Of a stretch of 64,000 nt of DNA, positions 49,699 through 61,067 are shown in pieces. The DNA comes from Tsukamurella asaccharolytica (lineage in GTDB: Bacteria > Actinomycetota > Actinomycetes > Mycobacteriales > Mycobacteriaceae): the NCBI RefSeq assembly GCF_007858435.1, contig NZ_VIGW01000001.1:248001-312000 (forward strand), in the 5' to 3' direction. The notes under the pieces were generated by a model that made no database searches, had not been told where the DNA came from, and was given only the letters and a program-made list of their open reading frames with translations. Positions within the stretch are counted from its first letter, which is position 1. Every line of letters begins with the position of its first letter. A program made the position numbers and the translations under genes.

Positions 49699-50613
49699 AT
49701 GACGGAGACGACGCGCACGGACGGCGACACCTGGACGATCACCACCAGCGTGGGCTTCACCGCACTCCTGGTCGCCGCGGCGCGGGCCGTGGAGAACGAA
49801 CGTCCCGACGCGCTCGCCCACGACCCGTACGCGCGGGTCTTCCTGGAGGCCGCGGGCGATGCCCGCGCCATCGCCCTTGCCGAGGCGGGTGACGGAGCCG
49901 GGAACCCCATGACCGCGACCCGCCACCTCGGCGTGCGCACCCGGTACTTCGACGACTTCGTCCGGGGCGCCGTCGCCGCGGGCGTCCGGCAGGTGGTCAT
50001 CCTCGCGGCCGGCCTGGATTCCCGTGCCTACCGGATCGACCTGCCTGCCGGCACCGTCGTCTACGAGCTGGATCAGCCGGAGGTCCTGGCGTTCAAGGAG
50101 GAGACGCTCGCCGCGCACGGCGCGACGCCTGCGGCCGGGCTCCGGCACGTCCCCGTCGACCTGCGCGAGGACTGGCCGGCCGCGCTGCGGTCGTCCGGAT
50201 TCGACGGGGCGGCCCCCACGGCGTGGCTCGTGGAGGGCCTGCTCCCCTACCTGCCCGCCGCGGCGCAGGCGCTGCTCTTCGAGCGGATCGTGGAGCTCTC
50301 GGTGCCGGGGAGCCGGGTCGCGGTGGAGGGTCAGATCGGCCCGCTCGATCTCGACGGCTTCCGGGCGATCATCGACAAGTACTCGCAGGAGGCGAATCCG
50401 CTCGGCGATTTCGACGTGACGTCGCTGTTCGTCGCCGACGAGGACCGCGCGGACCCCGCCGAGGATCTGATCGCGCACGGGTGGGTCGTGAATCGGGCCG
50501 GAAACCCCGCCGGGCTGGGACGGAAGTACGGAGTCCAGGACGCTGTCCCCGAGGACGCGGAACTGCTCTCCGGGACCATCGGCTATTTCACCGCGACGCT
50601 CCCCGCCGACTGA
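49699..50613 (+). CDS. SAM-dependent methyltransferase (TIGR00027/LCM-like family)
   Basis: A 304-aa protein of the mycobacterial-type leucine carboxyl methyltransferase-like family: TDGDTWTITTSVGFTALLVAAARAVE, DPYARVFLEAAGD, RTRYFDDFVRGAVAAGVRQVVILAAGLDSRAYR (SAM-binding, GLDSRAYR hallmark), WLVEGLLPYLPAAAQ. The substrate of this large actinobacterial family is mostly unknown. It starts behind ACGGAGGGAAT. It lies between fadE33 and the convergent hsaB with a KstR-like box 60 bp upstream, so steroid regulation is possible. A loose inverted repeat (GTCGGCG 50614-50620 / CGCCGAC 50651-50657) follows it. Confidence 0.82.
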   Translation: MTETTRTDGDTWTITTSVGFTALLVAAARAVENERPDALAHDPYARVFLEAAGDARAIALAEAGDGAGNPMTATRHLGVRTRYFDDFVRGAVAAGVRQVVILAAGLDSRAYRIDLPAGTVVYELDQPEVLAFKEETLAAHGATPAAGLRHVPVDLREDWPAALRSSGFDGAAPTAWLVEGLLPYLPAAAQALLFERIVELSVPGSRVAVEGQIGPLDLDGFRAIIDKYSQEANPLGDFDVTSLFVADEDRADPAEDLIAHGWVVNRAGNPAGLGRKYGVQDAVPEDAELLSGTIGYFTATLPAD

Positions 50614-50690
50614 GTCGGCGTGGCCAGGTAGTGAACCCGCTTCGCGGAGGCGCCGACGGTCGGTCGTCGGTCTTGTGCCGAGAGCGGAGG

Positions 50691-51262
50691 TCAGATCCAG
50701 TCGTCGCCGACGGGCCAGGTGAGGAACGAATCCAGCGACAGGGCGCGCGGGATCGCCTCGCCGGGATCGGTCACCGTCTGCGTGTACCGGCCCTTGTAGA
50801 ACAGCAGTGGACGGCCCGCGTTCGGCGGGCTGAGCTCGAGCACCCGCCCGATCACGATGTGGTGGTCGCCGCCGTCGTGCACCGTCTCGACGGCACAGTC
50901 GATCCAACTGAGCGCGCCGTCGAGCAGCGGAGACCCGATGCGGGAGAGCTTCCACCCGACCGCCCCGAACTTGTCCGGGTGCCGCGAGCCGAAGACCGAG
51001 CTGACATCCTGCTGACCCTCGCCGAGCACGTTGACCGCGAACCGCCCGGATCGCTCGATGGTGCGCCACGCACCCGAGGTCTTCATCGGGCAGAACAGGA
51101 CCAAGGGGGGATCCAGCGACAGCGCCGAGAAGGACTGGCAGGCGAAGCCGGCCGGGCCCTCCTCGTCGGCGGCGGTGATCACCGTGACGCCGGTGCAGAA
51201 GTGCCCCATCGCGGTGCGGTACTCAATGGGTTCGATCGGTCCCGCCACCTCTGCCGCGGTCA

Positions 51263-51263
<1 letters not shown>
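50691..51263 (-). CDS. hsaB: 3-HSA hydroxylase flavin reductase subunit HsaB
   Basis: A 190-aa flavin reductase: YRTAMGHFCTGVTVITAADEEGPAGFACQSFSALSLDPPLVLFCP, SGRFAVNVLGEGQQDVSSVF and HHIVIGRVLEL. It supplies reduced flavin to HsaA. The ATG shares one base with the hsaC TGA. It is the last gene of hsaA-hsaD-hsaC-hsaB, the same order as Mtb Rv3570c-Rv3567c. Confidence 0.92.
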
Positions 51264-54233
<2,970 letters not shown>

Positions 54234-54293
54234 CTTTCCTCGCCTCCTGGAGAGCCCCCGACGGACACCGAAGTCCGCCGTTGGGATCGATAC

Positions 54294-54307
54294 TAGAACA
54301 CGTTCTC
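54294..54307. promoter_or_regulatory. KstR operator between hsaA and the delta4 dehydrogenase
   Basis: TAGAACACGTTCTC, a near-perfect KstR palindrome, in the divergent promoter region. Confidence 0.9.
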
Positions 54308-54393
54308 ATTTTCTGGCGCGAAACGCTACATCAATGGTTCGGACCCGCCTATCTTGCTGTTGTCACCGGTTACGAGACCGTTCGAGGAGTGCC

Positions 54394-55857
54394 ATGCCCG
54401 AGAGTCGTCGCCCCGTCGCCGTCGCCGACATCCCGACCTGGGATCTGGAGGCCGACGTAGTGATCGCCGGGTACGGCATCGCGGGGGTGTGCGCCGCGAT
54501 CGAGGCCGCCCGAGCAGGAGCCGACGTGCTGGTGCTCGACCGCACCGGCGGGTGGGGGGGCGCGGCGGCCCTCTCCGGCGGATGGATCTACCTCGGGGGC
54601 GGCACCCCACTCCAACGCGCGCTCGGCTTTGAGGACACCGCCGAGAACATGGAGGCCTTCATGACCGCCGCGCTCGGGCCGGGCGTCGACGCGGCGAAGA
54701 TCCACGCGTACGCCCACGGCAGCACGGAGCACTACGACTGGCTGACGGGCTGCGGCGTGGTCTTCAAGGAGGAGTTCTGGGGCGAGCCCGGCTGGGAGGT
54801 GCCGCACGACGAGGGCCTCGGCTACTCCGGCGGCGAGAACGCCGCCCCCTTCAACGCGATCGCCACGCCGGCGCCGCGCGGGCACGTCCCGCAGATGGCC
54901 GACAAGCGGACCGGCGTGCGCGGCGCCGGGTACATGCTGATGAAACCGCTGGTCGAGACCGCGGAGGAGCTCGGGGTGCGCGCCGAGTACGACGTCCGCG
55001 CACAGTCTCTGGTGTCCGGTCCGGACCGGCGCGTCGAGGGCCTCGTCGCCCGGCGGTTCGGCAAGGACGTCCACGTGCGGGCCCGACGGGGCGTGGTCCT
55101 CGCTACCGGCAGCTTCGCGTACAACGCCGCGATGATCGAGTCGTACGCGCCGCGGCTGATCGGCCGGCCGGCCGCCGCGATCGAGGAGCACGACGGGGCC
55201 GGGATCCTCATGGCGCAGGCCGCGGGCGCGGCCCTGGCCCACATGGACGCCACGGAGGTCGCCTTCTTCGGCGACCCGCAGATGATGGCCCGCGGCATTC
55301 TGGTCAACGGCCGCGGTCAGCGGTTCATCGCCGAGGACACCTACGGCGGACGGATCGGCCAGGCCGTGCTGATCCAGCAGGACAACGCCGCCTACCTGGT
55401 CATGGACATGGACGCGCACGAGGAGGCTCTCGCCACCGAGACCTCGACGCCGTTCTTCCGGCAGCCGCCGACGTGGGCGGCGGAGACCGTGGCGGAGCTC
55501 GAATCCGACATGGGCCTGCCGGTCGGGGCGCTGACGGGCACCGTCGACACGTACAACCGGCACGCCGCCGAGGGTGCCGACCCCCTGCTGCACAAGAAGC
55601 CGCAGTGGGTCCGGCCGCTCGAGGGACCCGTCGCGGCGTGGGACATGCGCGGATTCACCGCCGGCTTCACCCTGGGTGGATTGCGCACCGACGTCCACGC
55701 GCGGGTGCTGCACGTCGACGGGGCGCCGATCCCCGGCCTCTTCGCCGCCGGGCGATGCACCTCCGGGGTGTGCGCGGGCGGCTACGCGAGTGGGACCAGC
55801 CTCGGCGACGGAAGCTTCTTCGGCCGTCGCGCCGGCGCTGCCGCCGCGACCGAGTAG
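54394..55857 (+). CDS. 3-Ketosteroid delta4-(5alpha)-dehydrogenase
   Basis: A 487-aa flavoprotein of the succinate dehydrogenase/fumarate reductase family: VVIAGYGIAGVCAAIEAARAGADVLVLDR (FAD Rossmann motif), GGWIYLGGGTPLQRALGFEDTAENM, GENAAPFNAIATPAPRGHVPQM and GVCAGGYASGTSLGDGSFFGRRAG. Length and these motifs are those of the Rhodococcus delta4-(5alpha)-KSTD rather than the delta1 enzyme; its catalytic tyrosines and serine correspond here to Tyr317 (EDTYGGRIG), Tyr464 and Ser466 (GGYASG). It converts 5alpha-3-ketosteroids to 3-keto-delta4 steroids. It starts behind CGAGGAG, divergent from hsaA over a KstR site. Confidence 0.87.
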   Translation: MPESRRPVAVADIPTWDLEADVVIAGYGIAGVCAAIEAARAGADVLVLDRTGGWGGAAALSGGWIYLGGGTPLQRALGFEDTAENMEAFMTAALGPGVDAAKIHAYAHGSTEHYDWLTGCGVVFKEEFWGEPGWEVPHDEGLGYSGGENAAPFNAIATPAPRGHVPQMADKRTGVRGAGYMLMKPLVETAEELGVRAEYDVRAQSLVSGPDRRVEGLVARRFGKDVHVRARRGVVLATGSFAYNAAMIESYAPRLIGRPAAAIEEHDGAGILMAQAAGAALAHMDATEVAFFGDPQMMARGILVNGRGQRFIAEDTYGGRIGQAVLIQQDNAAYLVMDMDAHEEALATETSTPFFRQPPTWAAETVAELESDMGLPVGALTGTVDTYNRHAAEGADPLLHKKPQWVRPLEGPVAAWDMRGFTAGFTLGGLRTDVHARVLHVDGAPIPGLFAAGRCTSGVCAGGYASGTSLGDGSFFGRRAGAAAATE

Positions 55858-56086
55858 GTGTTGGTTTTACAATAGCCAGCCTGCTCCAGTGGGCTCTGAA
55901 CTGGCCGTTATCGCGATCGTGAACGAATCCGTCGATCCACGCTCGCGGACCACGGACACAAGATCAAATCCTTTGTGCAACAAACATACTCGGACCGGCA
56001 CCGGACCTCCCGAAAGCAGCCCTCTACTGCGAAGATGAGGGCATGACTGCAACCGCGCCCGCCGCTTCCGCAACCGACCGGAGTGG
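55858..56086. other. Intergenic region, nothing recognised
   Basis: 229 bp after the delta4 dehydrogenase. It is visibly less GC-rich than its surroundings, and an imperfect ATAGCCAG/CTGG-type repeat near 55870-55910 may be a weak terminator. No gene or operator was recognised. Confidence 0.5.
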
Positions 56087-56536
56087 GTGCTCCGCATGAC
56101 CCACCGTGCGGACAGATCGAGCTCCACGCGGATCGGCGGCATCACAGTCCGCGTTCTCGCCATCGCCGCCGCCATGACGCTCTGCGTCGCCGCGATCGCC
56201 GTCAGCGCGAGCATGTGCAGCGGCCCGTCGACCGACCCGCAGCCGATCGTGGCGCCGTCGGGATCGAGCCCGACGGGTTCGATCCCGGCTGGATCGAGCC
56301 GGTCGAGAGAGATCGCCCCGAGCAGCGCGACACCGTCCGACGCCGCCGGGGCCACGCCGCCGAGCCCCGTCCCGCCGCGGACGACGACGGTGGAGCCTCC
56401 CGCACCGACGACCTCCCCCGCCGCGGTACGGACCGCGCCGCGGATCACGACGACCGTGCCGAGCTGCACGCCGCAACCGAAGTGGGTCTTCCGGCCCAGC
56501 ACCGGGGCCTACGAGCGCATCACCCTCCCCTGCTGA
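56087..56536 (+). CDS. Small exported or membrane-anchored Pro/Ser/Thr-rich protein
   Basis: A 149-aa hypothetical protein (GTG at 56087; ATG at 56096 equally possible). Basic N-terminus, then one hydrophobic segment (about 19-42, VRVLAIAAAMTLCVAAIAV) that could be a signal peptide or anchor, then a low-complexity tail rich in Pro, Ser and Thr, ending in SCTPQPKWVFRPSTGAYER and a final Cys. No family is recognised. It lies between the delta4 dehydrogenase and kstD, both plus strand. The biased composition makes it the least certain gene here, although the signal-like segment argues for it. Confidence 0.45.
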   Translation: MLRMTHRADRSSSTRIGGITVRVLAIAAAMTLCVAAIAVSASMCSGPSTDPQPIVAPSGSSPTGSIPAGSSRSREIAPSSATPSDAAGATPPSPVPPRTTTVEPPAPTTSPAAVRTAPRITTTVPSCTPQPKWVFRPSTGAYERITLPC

Positions 56537-56612
56537 CCGCGTGACGCCCGGCCTCCCCGGCCCGCCGCGACCGCGCGGCGCCGTGGACCGAACCCGGCCG
56601 AACCCTGGCAAG

Positions 56613-56626
56613 TGAAACCTGTTCTA
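56613..56626. promoter_or_regulatory. KstR operator 1 before kstD
   Basis: TGAAACCTGTTCTA. Its TA begins a TAGTCT -10-like box (56625-56630) on the kstD strand, about 80 nt before the kstD ATG. Confidence 0.9.
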
Positions 56627-56680
56627 GTCTATGCTGCAGATGTGGCACGTACCTGCTGCCTATTCGCGCAGGTGAGGCTC

Positions 56681-56694
56681 GAGAACTTGTTTCA
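56681..56694. promoter_or_regulatory. KstR operator 2 before kstD
   Basis: GAGAACTTGTTTCA, the second KstR-type box, 16 bp upstream of the kstD ATG and inside the presumed leader. Confidence 0.85.
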
Positions 56695-56710
56695 TCAGCG
56701 AGGAGAGTCG

Positions 56711-58432
56711 ATGACGGCGGAGACCACCGAGTACGACGTGATCGTGGTGGGAAGCGGCGCAGCGGGAATGACCGCGGCGCTCAAGGCTGCGGACACCGGG
56801 CTCAGCGTCCTGGTCGTGGAGAAGGCGGCGCACTACGGCGGGTCCACGGCCCGCTCGGGCGGCGGGGTCTGGGTGCCCGGCAACGAGTCGCTGGTCAAGG
56901 CCGGCGTCAAGGACACCCCCGACGAGGCTCGCAAGTACCTGCACGCCATCATCGGCGACGTGGTGCCGGCGGAGCGGATCGACACCTACATCGACCGCGG
57001 CCCCGAGGTCATCTCGATGGTGCACCGCATGAGTCCGCTGGAGCTGACGTGGGTGCCGGGCTACTCCGATTACTACCCGGAGGCGCCGGGCGGGCGGGCA
57101 CACGGGCGCTCCTGCGAGCCCAAGCCCTTCGACGGCAAGCAGCTGGGCGACGAGCTCGAGAACCTCGAGCCCGACTACACGAAGGCCCCCATGAACCTGG
57201 TGGTCACCCAGGCCGACTTCAAGTGGCTGAACCTGATCATGCGCCACCCCAAGGGGCCCCTGCGCGCGCTGCGAGTGGCCGGCCGCTACTACAGTGCCCG
57301 GGCGCGCGGCAAGCACCTCCTCGGCCGCGGCCAGGCACTCATCGCCGCGCTGCGCGTCGGCCTGCAGCGGGCGAACGTGCCGCTGTGGCTGAACACCGCC
57401 CTCGTCGGGCTCACCGAGGAGGACGGCCGGATCACCGGCGTCACCGTCGAGCGCGGCGGCGCACAGCTGCGGCTGACCGCCCGGCGCGGCGTGATCCTGG
57501 CCGCCGGCGGCTTCGAGTCGAACGCGCAGATGCGCTCGCAGTACCAGCGTCAGCCCATCGGCACCGAGTGGACCAACGGCGTGCCCGCCAACACCGGCGA
57601 CGCCATCCGCGCGGGCGCGGCCGCGGGCGGAGCCCTCGAGTTCATGGACGACGCCTGGTGGGGCCCGTCCATCCAGTTGCCGAAGATGGCGTGGTTCGCC
57701 CTGTCCGAGCGCTCCCTGCCAGGCAGCGTCATGGTGAACACCGCCGGCGAGCGATTCGTCAACGAGTCCGCGCCCTACGTCGAGGCCGTGCACGCCATGT
57801 ACGGCGGCGAGTACGGCCAGGGCGAGGGCCCCGGCGAAAACGTGCCGTGCTGGCTGGTGTTCGACCAGCGCTACCGGAACCGGTACATGTTCGCGGGCCA
57901 GCCGCCGCGTCAGCCACTGCCCAAGCGCTGGTACGAGTCCGGAAACATGGTCCGCGCGAACAGCCTGGCCGAGCTCGCCGAGAAGATGGACGTGCCTCCG
58001 GCGGCGCTGACGGCCACCGTCGAGAAGTTCAACGGTTTCGCACGTGCGGGACGCGACGAGGATTTCCACCGCGGCGAGAGCGCCTACGACCACTACTACG
58101 GGGATCCGCGGAACAAGCCGAACCCCAGTCTCGCCGAATTGGCGACCGGGCCGTTCTACGCTGCACGTATGGTTCCCGGCGATCTCGGCACGAAGGGTGG
58201 CCTGCGCACCGACGTCGCGGGCCGGGTCCAGCGCGCCGACGGCACTGTGATCGACGGCCTGTACGCCGCCGGCAACACCAGTTCGCCCGTCATGGGCCAC
58301 ACCTACGCGGGGCCCGGCGCCACCATCGGCCCCGCGATGGTCTTCGCCTACCTCGCCGTCGAGGACATGGCCAAACAGGAATCAGCCCCCGCGGCGGCAG
58401 CCCCCGCTCGCGCGGAAGAGGAGGTCGGATGA
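56711..58432 (+). CDS. kstD: 3-Ketosteroid delta1-dehydrogenase KstD
   Basis: A 573-aa FAD protein: YDVIVVGSGAAGMTAALKAAD (FAD motif, residues 8-28), HYGGSTARSGGGVWVPGNE, LAAGGFESNAQMR and the C-terminal LYAAGNTSSPVMGHTYAGPGATIGPAMVFAYLA with the conserved Tyr of the GHTYAGPG motif. It inserts the delta1 double bond in 4-ene-3-ketosteroids. The ATG at 56711 has AGGAGAG before it; the open upstream frame crosses both KstR boxes. It is the first gene of kstD-kshA-(Cys protein)-kshB-hsd4B; its stop overlaps kshA by 4 bp. In Mtb kstD is next to hsd4B but not to kshB. Confidence 0.94.
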   Translation: MTAETTEYDVIVVGSGAAGMTAALKAADTGLSVLVVEKAAHYGGSTARSGGGVWVPGNESLVKAGVKDTPDEARKYLHAIIGDVVPAERIDTYIDRGPEVISMVHRMSPLELTWVPGYSDYYPEAPGGRAHGRSCEPKPFDGKQLGDELENLEPDYTKAPMNLVVTQADFKWLNLIMRHPKGPLRALRVAGRYYSARARGKHLLGRGQALIAALRVGLQRANVPLWLNTALVGLTEEDGRITGVTVERGGAQLRLTARRGVILAAGGFESNAQMRSQYQRQPIGTEWTNGVPANTGDAIRAGAAAGGALEFMDDAWWGPSIQLPKMAWFALSERSLPGSVMVNTAGERFVNESAPYVEAVHAMYGGEYGQGEGPGENVPCWLVFDQRYRNRYMFAGQPPRQPLPKRWYESGNMVRANSLAELAEKMDVPPAALTATVEKFNGFARAGRDEDFHRGESAYDHYYGDPRNKPNPSLAELATGPFYAARMVPGDLGTKGGLRTDVAGRVQRADGTVIDGLYAAGNTSSPVMGHTYAGPGATIGPAMVFAYLAVEDMAKQESAPAAAAPARAEEEVG

Positions 58433-59604
58433 GCACCAACACCGAGACGGCGGCCCGTCTCATCGACAGCGGCACCGCGCCCACCCGGTACGCCCGAGGC
58501 TGGCACTGCATCGGCTTGCTCAAGGACTTCGCCGATGGCGAGCCCCACTCGGTCGAGGCCTTCGGCACCAAGCTCGTGGTCTTCGCGGGCGAGGACGGGA
58601 AGGTCAACGTCCTCGACGGCTACTGCCGGCACATGGGCGGCGACCTGACGCAGGGCACCGTCAAGGGCAACGAGATCGCCTGCCCGTTCCACGACTGGCG
58701 CTGGGGCGGCGACGGCAAGTGCAAGGCCATCCCGTACGCCAAGCGCGTGCCGCTGCGGGCCCGGACCCGCACCTGGCCCACCATGATCGAGAACGATCAG
58801 CTCTTCATCTGGCACGACGTGGAGAACTCCACGCCGCCTGCGGAACTGGACATTCCCAAGATCGACGGCGACATCGACGGGCCGGAGTGGTCCAACTGGG
58901 TGTGGAACGAGATCGTCATCGAGAACAGCAACTGCCGCGAGATCGTCGACAACGTGGTCGACATGCCGCACTTCTTCTACATCCACTACGGCCTGCCCAC
59001 GTACTTCAAGAACGTCTTCGACGGACACATCGCCTCGCAGTACCTGGACACCAAGGGCCGCAACGACGTCACCGACATCGGGCTCTCCGGCGGCGACGAC
59101 GTGCTGCTCAAGTCCGAGGCCCACTACTTCGGGCCGTCGTACATGATCAACTACCTGCACAACGACTACAAGGGCTTCCAGATCGAGAACGTCCTGATCA
59201 ACTGCCACTACCCCATCGATCAGAACTCGTTCAAGCTGATGTACGGCGTGAAGGTCAAGAAGCTGCCCGGCTTCGACGACGAGAAGTCCGACTACCTGGC
59301 CGGGAAGTTCGCCAAGAACGTGGGCCTGGGCTTCCTGCAGGACGTGGAGATCTGGAAGAACAAGACCCGCATCGACAATCCACTGCTGTGCGAGGAGGAC
59401 GGCCCCGTCTACCAGCTCCGCCGGTGGTACGAGCAGTTCTACGTCGACGCGGCGGACGTCTCGGAGGACATGACGCAGCGCTTCGAGTTCGAGATCGACA
59501 CCACCCACGCCGTGGAGGCGTGGGAGGCCGAGGTCGCGGAGAACATCGCCCGGCAGGAGGCCGAGAAGGCCACCGCCGCCGACGGTTCCGGCCCGGGGGC
59601 CTGA
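58429..59604 (+). CDS. kshA: 3-Ketosteroid 9alpha-hydroxylase oxygenase KshA
   Basis: A 391-aa Rieske oxygenase. The Rieske [2Fe-2S] ligands are Cys66, His68, Cys85 and His88 (CRH...CPFH); the mononuclear iron ligands are His181, His186 (DMPHFFYIHYG) and Asp305. It hydroxylates C9 of 3-ketosteroids; with KstD this opens ring B and yields 3-HSA. The ATG overlaps the kstD stop (ATGA). Its reductase KshB is two genes downstream. Confidence 0.95.
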   Translation: MSTNTETAARLIDSGTAPTRYARGWHCIGLLKDFADGEPHSVEAFGTKLVVFAGEDGKVNVLDGYCRHMGGDLTQGTVKGNEIACPFHDWRWGGDGKCKAIPYAKRVPLRARTRTWPTMIENDQLFIWHDVENSTPPAELDIPKIDGDIDGPEWSNWVWNEIVIENSNCREIVDNVVDMPHFFYIHYGLPTYFKNVFDGHIASQYLDTKGRNDVTDIGLSGGDDVLLKSEAHYFGPSYMINYLHNDYKGFQIENVLINCHYPIDQNSFKLMYGVKVKKLPGFDDEKSDYLAGKFAKNVGLGFLQDVEIWKNKTRIDNPLLCEEDGPVYQLRRWYEQFYVDAADVSEDMTQRFEFEIDTTHAVEAWEAEVAENIARQEAEKATAADGSGPGA

Positions 59605-59608
59605 TCCC

Positions 59609-59947
59609 ATGTCCCCCACGGTGACGATGTTCGGTGAGCCGGTGACCCAGCCGGCGACGGTGGCCGACCGCGAGGGCTTCCTCACGGACGGCTTCACACC
59701 GCTGAACTGCGGCACCTGCGGCGTCGCGGTACAGGTCCGCAAGAACAGCCGGGAGCACACCTCGATCCAGTGGTGCGGCTCTGCGCTCGAGTGCACGGTC
59801 TTCGCCACGGACGGTGCCGGGTCCGCCCTGCGCGCCACCTGCCCGCGGCTCATGGCATCGATCGCGCGCGCCGCCAAACTCGGCGAGGTGCCCGTCCCGA
59901 CGGACGTTGCGCCGCCGGACACCGACCAGGAGAAGCAGAAGAAGTGA
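59609..59947 (+). CDS. Small cysteine-containing protein between kshA and kshB
   Basis: A 112-aa soluble protein (ATG 59609, 4 nt after the kshA stop). Five cysteines occur: the pair CGTC near 34-37, WCGSALEC near 56-62 and TCPRL near 78, a spacing that suggests a zinc or iron-sulfur site. The C-terminus is charged and disordered-looking (TDQEKQKK). Its stop overlaps the kshB GTG, so it is translationally coupled to the reductase. It may correspond to the uncharacterised gene next to kshA in Mtb (Rv3527), but I am not sure. A role in KSH assembly or electron transfer is inference from position. Confidence 0.7.
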   Translation: MSPTVTMFGEPVTQPATVADREGFLTDGFTPLNCGTCGVAVQVRKNSREHTSIQWCGSALECTVFATDGAGSALRATCPRLMASIARAAKLGEVPVPTDVAPPDTDQEKQKK

Positions 59948-61032
59948 GCATCCACCGACTACTCGTCGCCAAGGTGGTCGCGGAGACGCACGACGCGCAC
60001 TCCATCGAGTTCGAGGTGCCCGACGCCCTGGCGGACCGGTTCACCTACAAGCCGGGCCAGTTCCTGACTCTGCGCGTGCCGAGCGAGCAGACCGGGTCGG
60101 TGGCGCGGTGCTACTCGCTGTGCAGCGCGCCGCACGACGACGGTCCGCTGCGCGTGGCGGTCAAGCGCACCGCCGATGGCTACGCCTCGAACTGGCTGTG
60201 CGACAACGCGACACCCGGGATGGAGATCGACGTCCTGGTGCCAGCGGGCATCTTCACCCCGAAGTCGGTGGATATCGACATGCTGCTCTTCGCGGGCGGC
60301 AGCGGTATCACGCCCATCCTGTCGATCCTGCGTTCGGTACTCGAGACCGGCACCGGATCCGTGGCCCTGGTCTACGCCAACCGCGACGCACAATCGGTGA
60401 TCTTCTCCTCGGCACTGGCCGAGCTCACGCGGACCTACCCGGAGCGGCTCGTCGTGGTGCACTGGCTCGAATCGGTGCAGGGCCTGCCCAGCGCCGCGAA
60501 CCTCGCCGCACTGGCCGCACCCTATGCCTCCCGCGAGGTCTTCGTCTGCGGCCCCGGACCGTTCATGGACGCGGTCTCCGAGGCCATGACCTCGCTCGGC
60601 AAAGGTCGCCGCGAGGTACACATCGAGAAGTTCCGCTCCCTGCCACGCAACCCCTTCGAGGTGGAGGCCGCCCAGGAGGAGGCGGAGGAGAAGGCCGCGA
60701 TCGCCGAGGCGGAGGACCTGCCCGAGCCCACCGCGAACGCACCCGCACCCGCGGCCGACGGGGGCACCGTCACCGTCGAACTGGACGGGACGACGACCGA
60801 GCTCGCCTGGCCCGCCGAGAAGAAGCTGCTGGACGTGATGCTCGATGCCGGCCTCGACGCGCCGTACTCGTGCCGTGAGGGCGCGTGCAGCGCGTGCGCG
60901 TGCCGCATCACCTCGGGCGAGGTGGACCTGGCACACAACGAGGTACTCGATCAGGAGGACCTCGACGACGGCCTCATCCTGGCCTGCCAGTCCCTGCGGC
61001 GCTCACCCGCCGTGCACATCACTTACGAATAG
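59944..61032 (+). CDS. kshB: 3-Ketosteroid 9alpha-hydroxylase reductase KshB
   Basis: A 362-aa class IA-type reductase. The N-terminal FAD domain has RCYSLCSAP (RxYS), the NAD domain GGSGITPILSILRSVLETG and VFVCGPGPFMDAV, and after an Ala/Glu-rich linker (about 235-270) the C-terminal plant-type [2Fe-2S] domain has CREGACSACAC with the last Cys in LACQS. It feeds electrons from NADH to the KshA Rieske centre. The GTG start overlaps the previous stop (GTGA). In Mtb kshB sits beside hsaA; here it has joined the kshA operon. Confidence 0.94.
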   Translation: MSIHRLLVAKVVAETHDAHSIEFEVPDALADRFTYKPGQFLTLRVPSEQTGSVARCYSLCSAPHDDGPLRVAVKRTADGYASNWLCDNATPGMEIDVLVPAGIFTPKSVDIDMLLFAGGSGITPILSILRSVLETGTGSVALVYANRDAQSVIFSSALAELTRTYPERLVVVHWLESVQGLPSAANLAALAAPYASREVFVCGPGPFMDAVSEAMTSLGKGRREVHIEKFRSLPRNPFEVEAAQEEAEEKAAIAEAEDLPEPTANAPAPAADGGTVTVELDGTTTELAWPAEKKLLDVMLDAGLDAPYSCREGACSACACRITSGEVDLAHNEVLDQEDLDDGLILACQSLRRSPAVHITYE

Positions 61033-61067
61033 ACCGTCCACGACGGCCCCATTGCTGAGGGAGTCCC

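Noticed and set aside
54370-55713. Minus-strand open frame of 447 codons opposite the delta4 dehydrogenase
   Set aside because: His/Val/Gly-rich shadow with no motif, opposite a clear FAD enzyme.
55867-56502. Minus-strand open frame of 211 codons between the delta4 dehydrogenase and kstD
   Set aside because: No motif and composition of an antisense shadow; a small plus-strand frame with a signal-like segment is preferred, at low confidence.
57049-58428. Open frame upstream and in frame with kshA
   Set aside because: Arg-rich shadow of kstD; KshA starts at the ATGA overlap at 58429.
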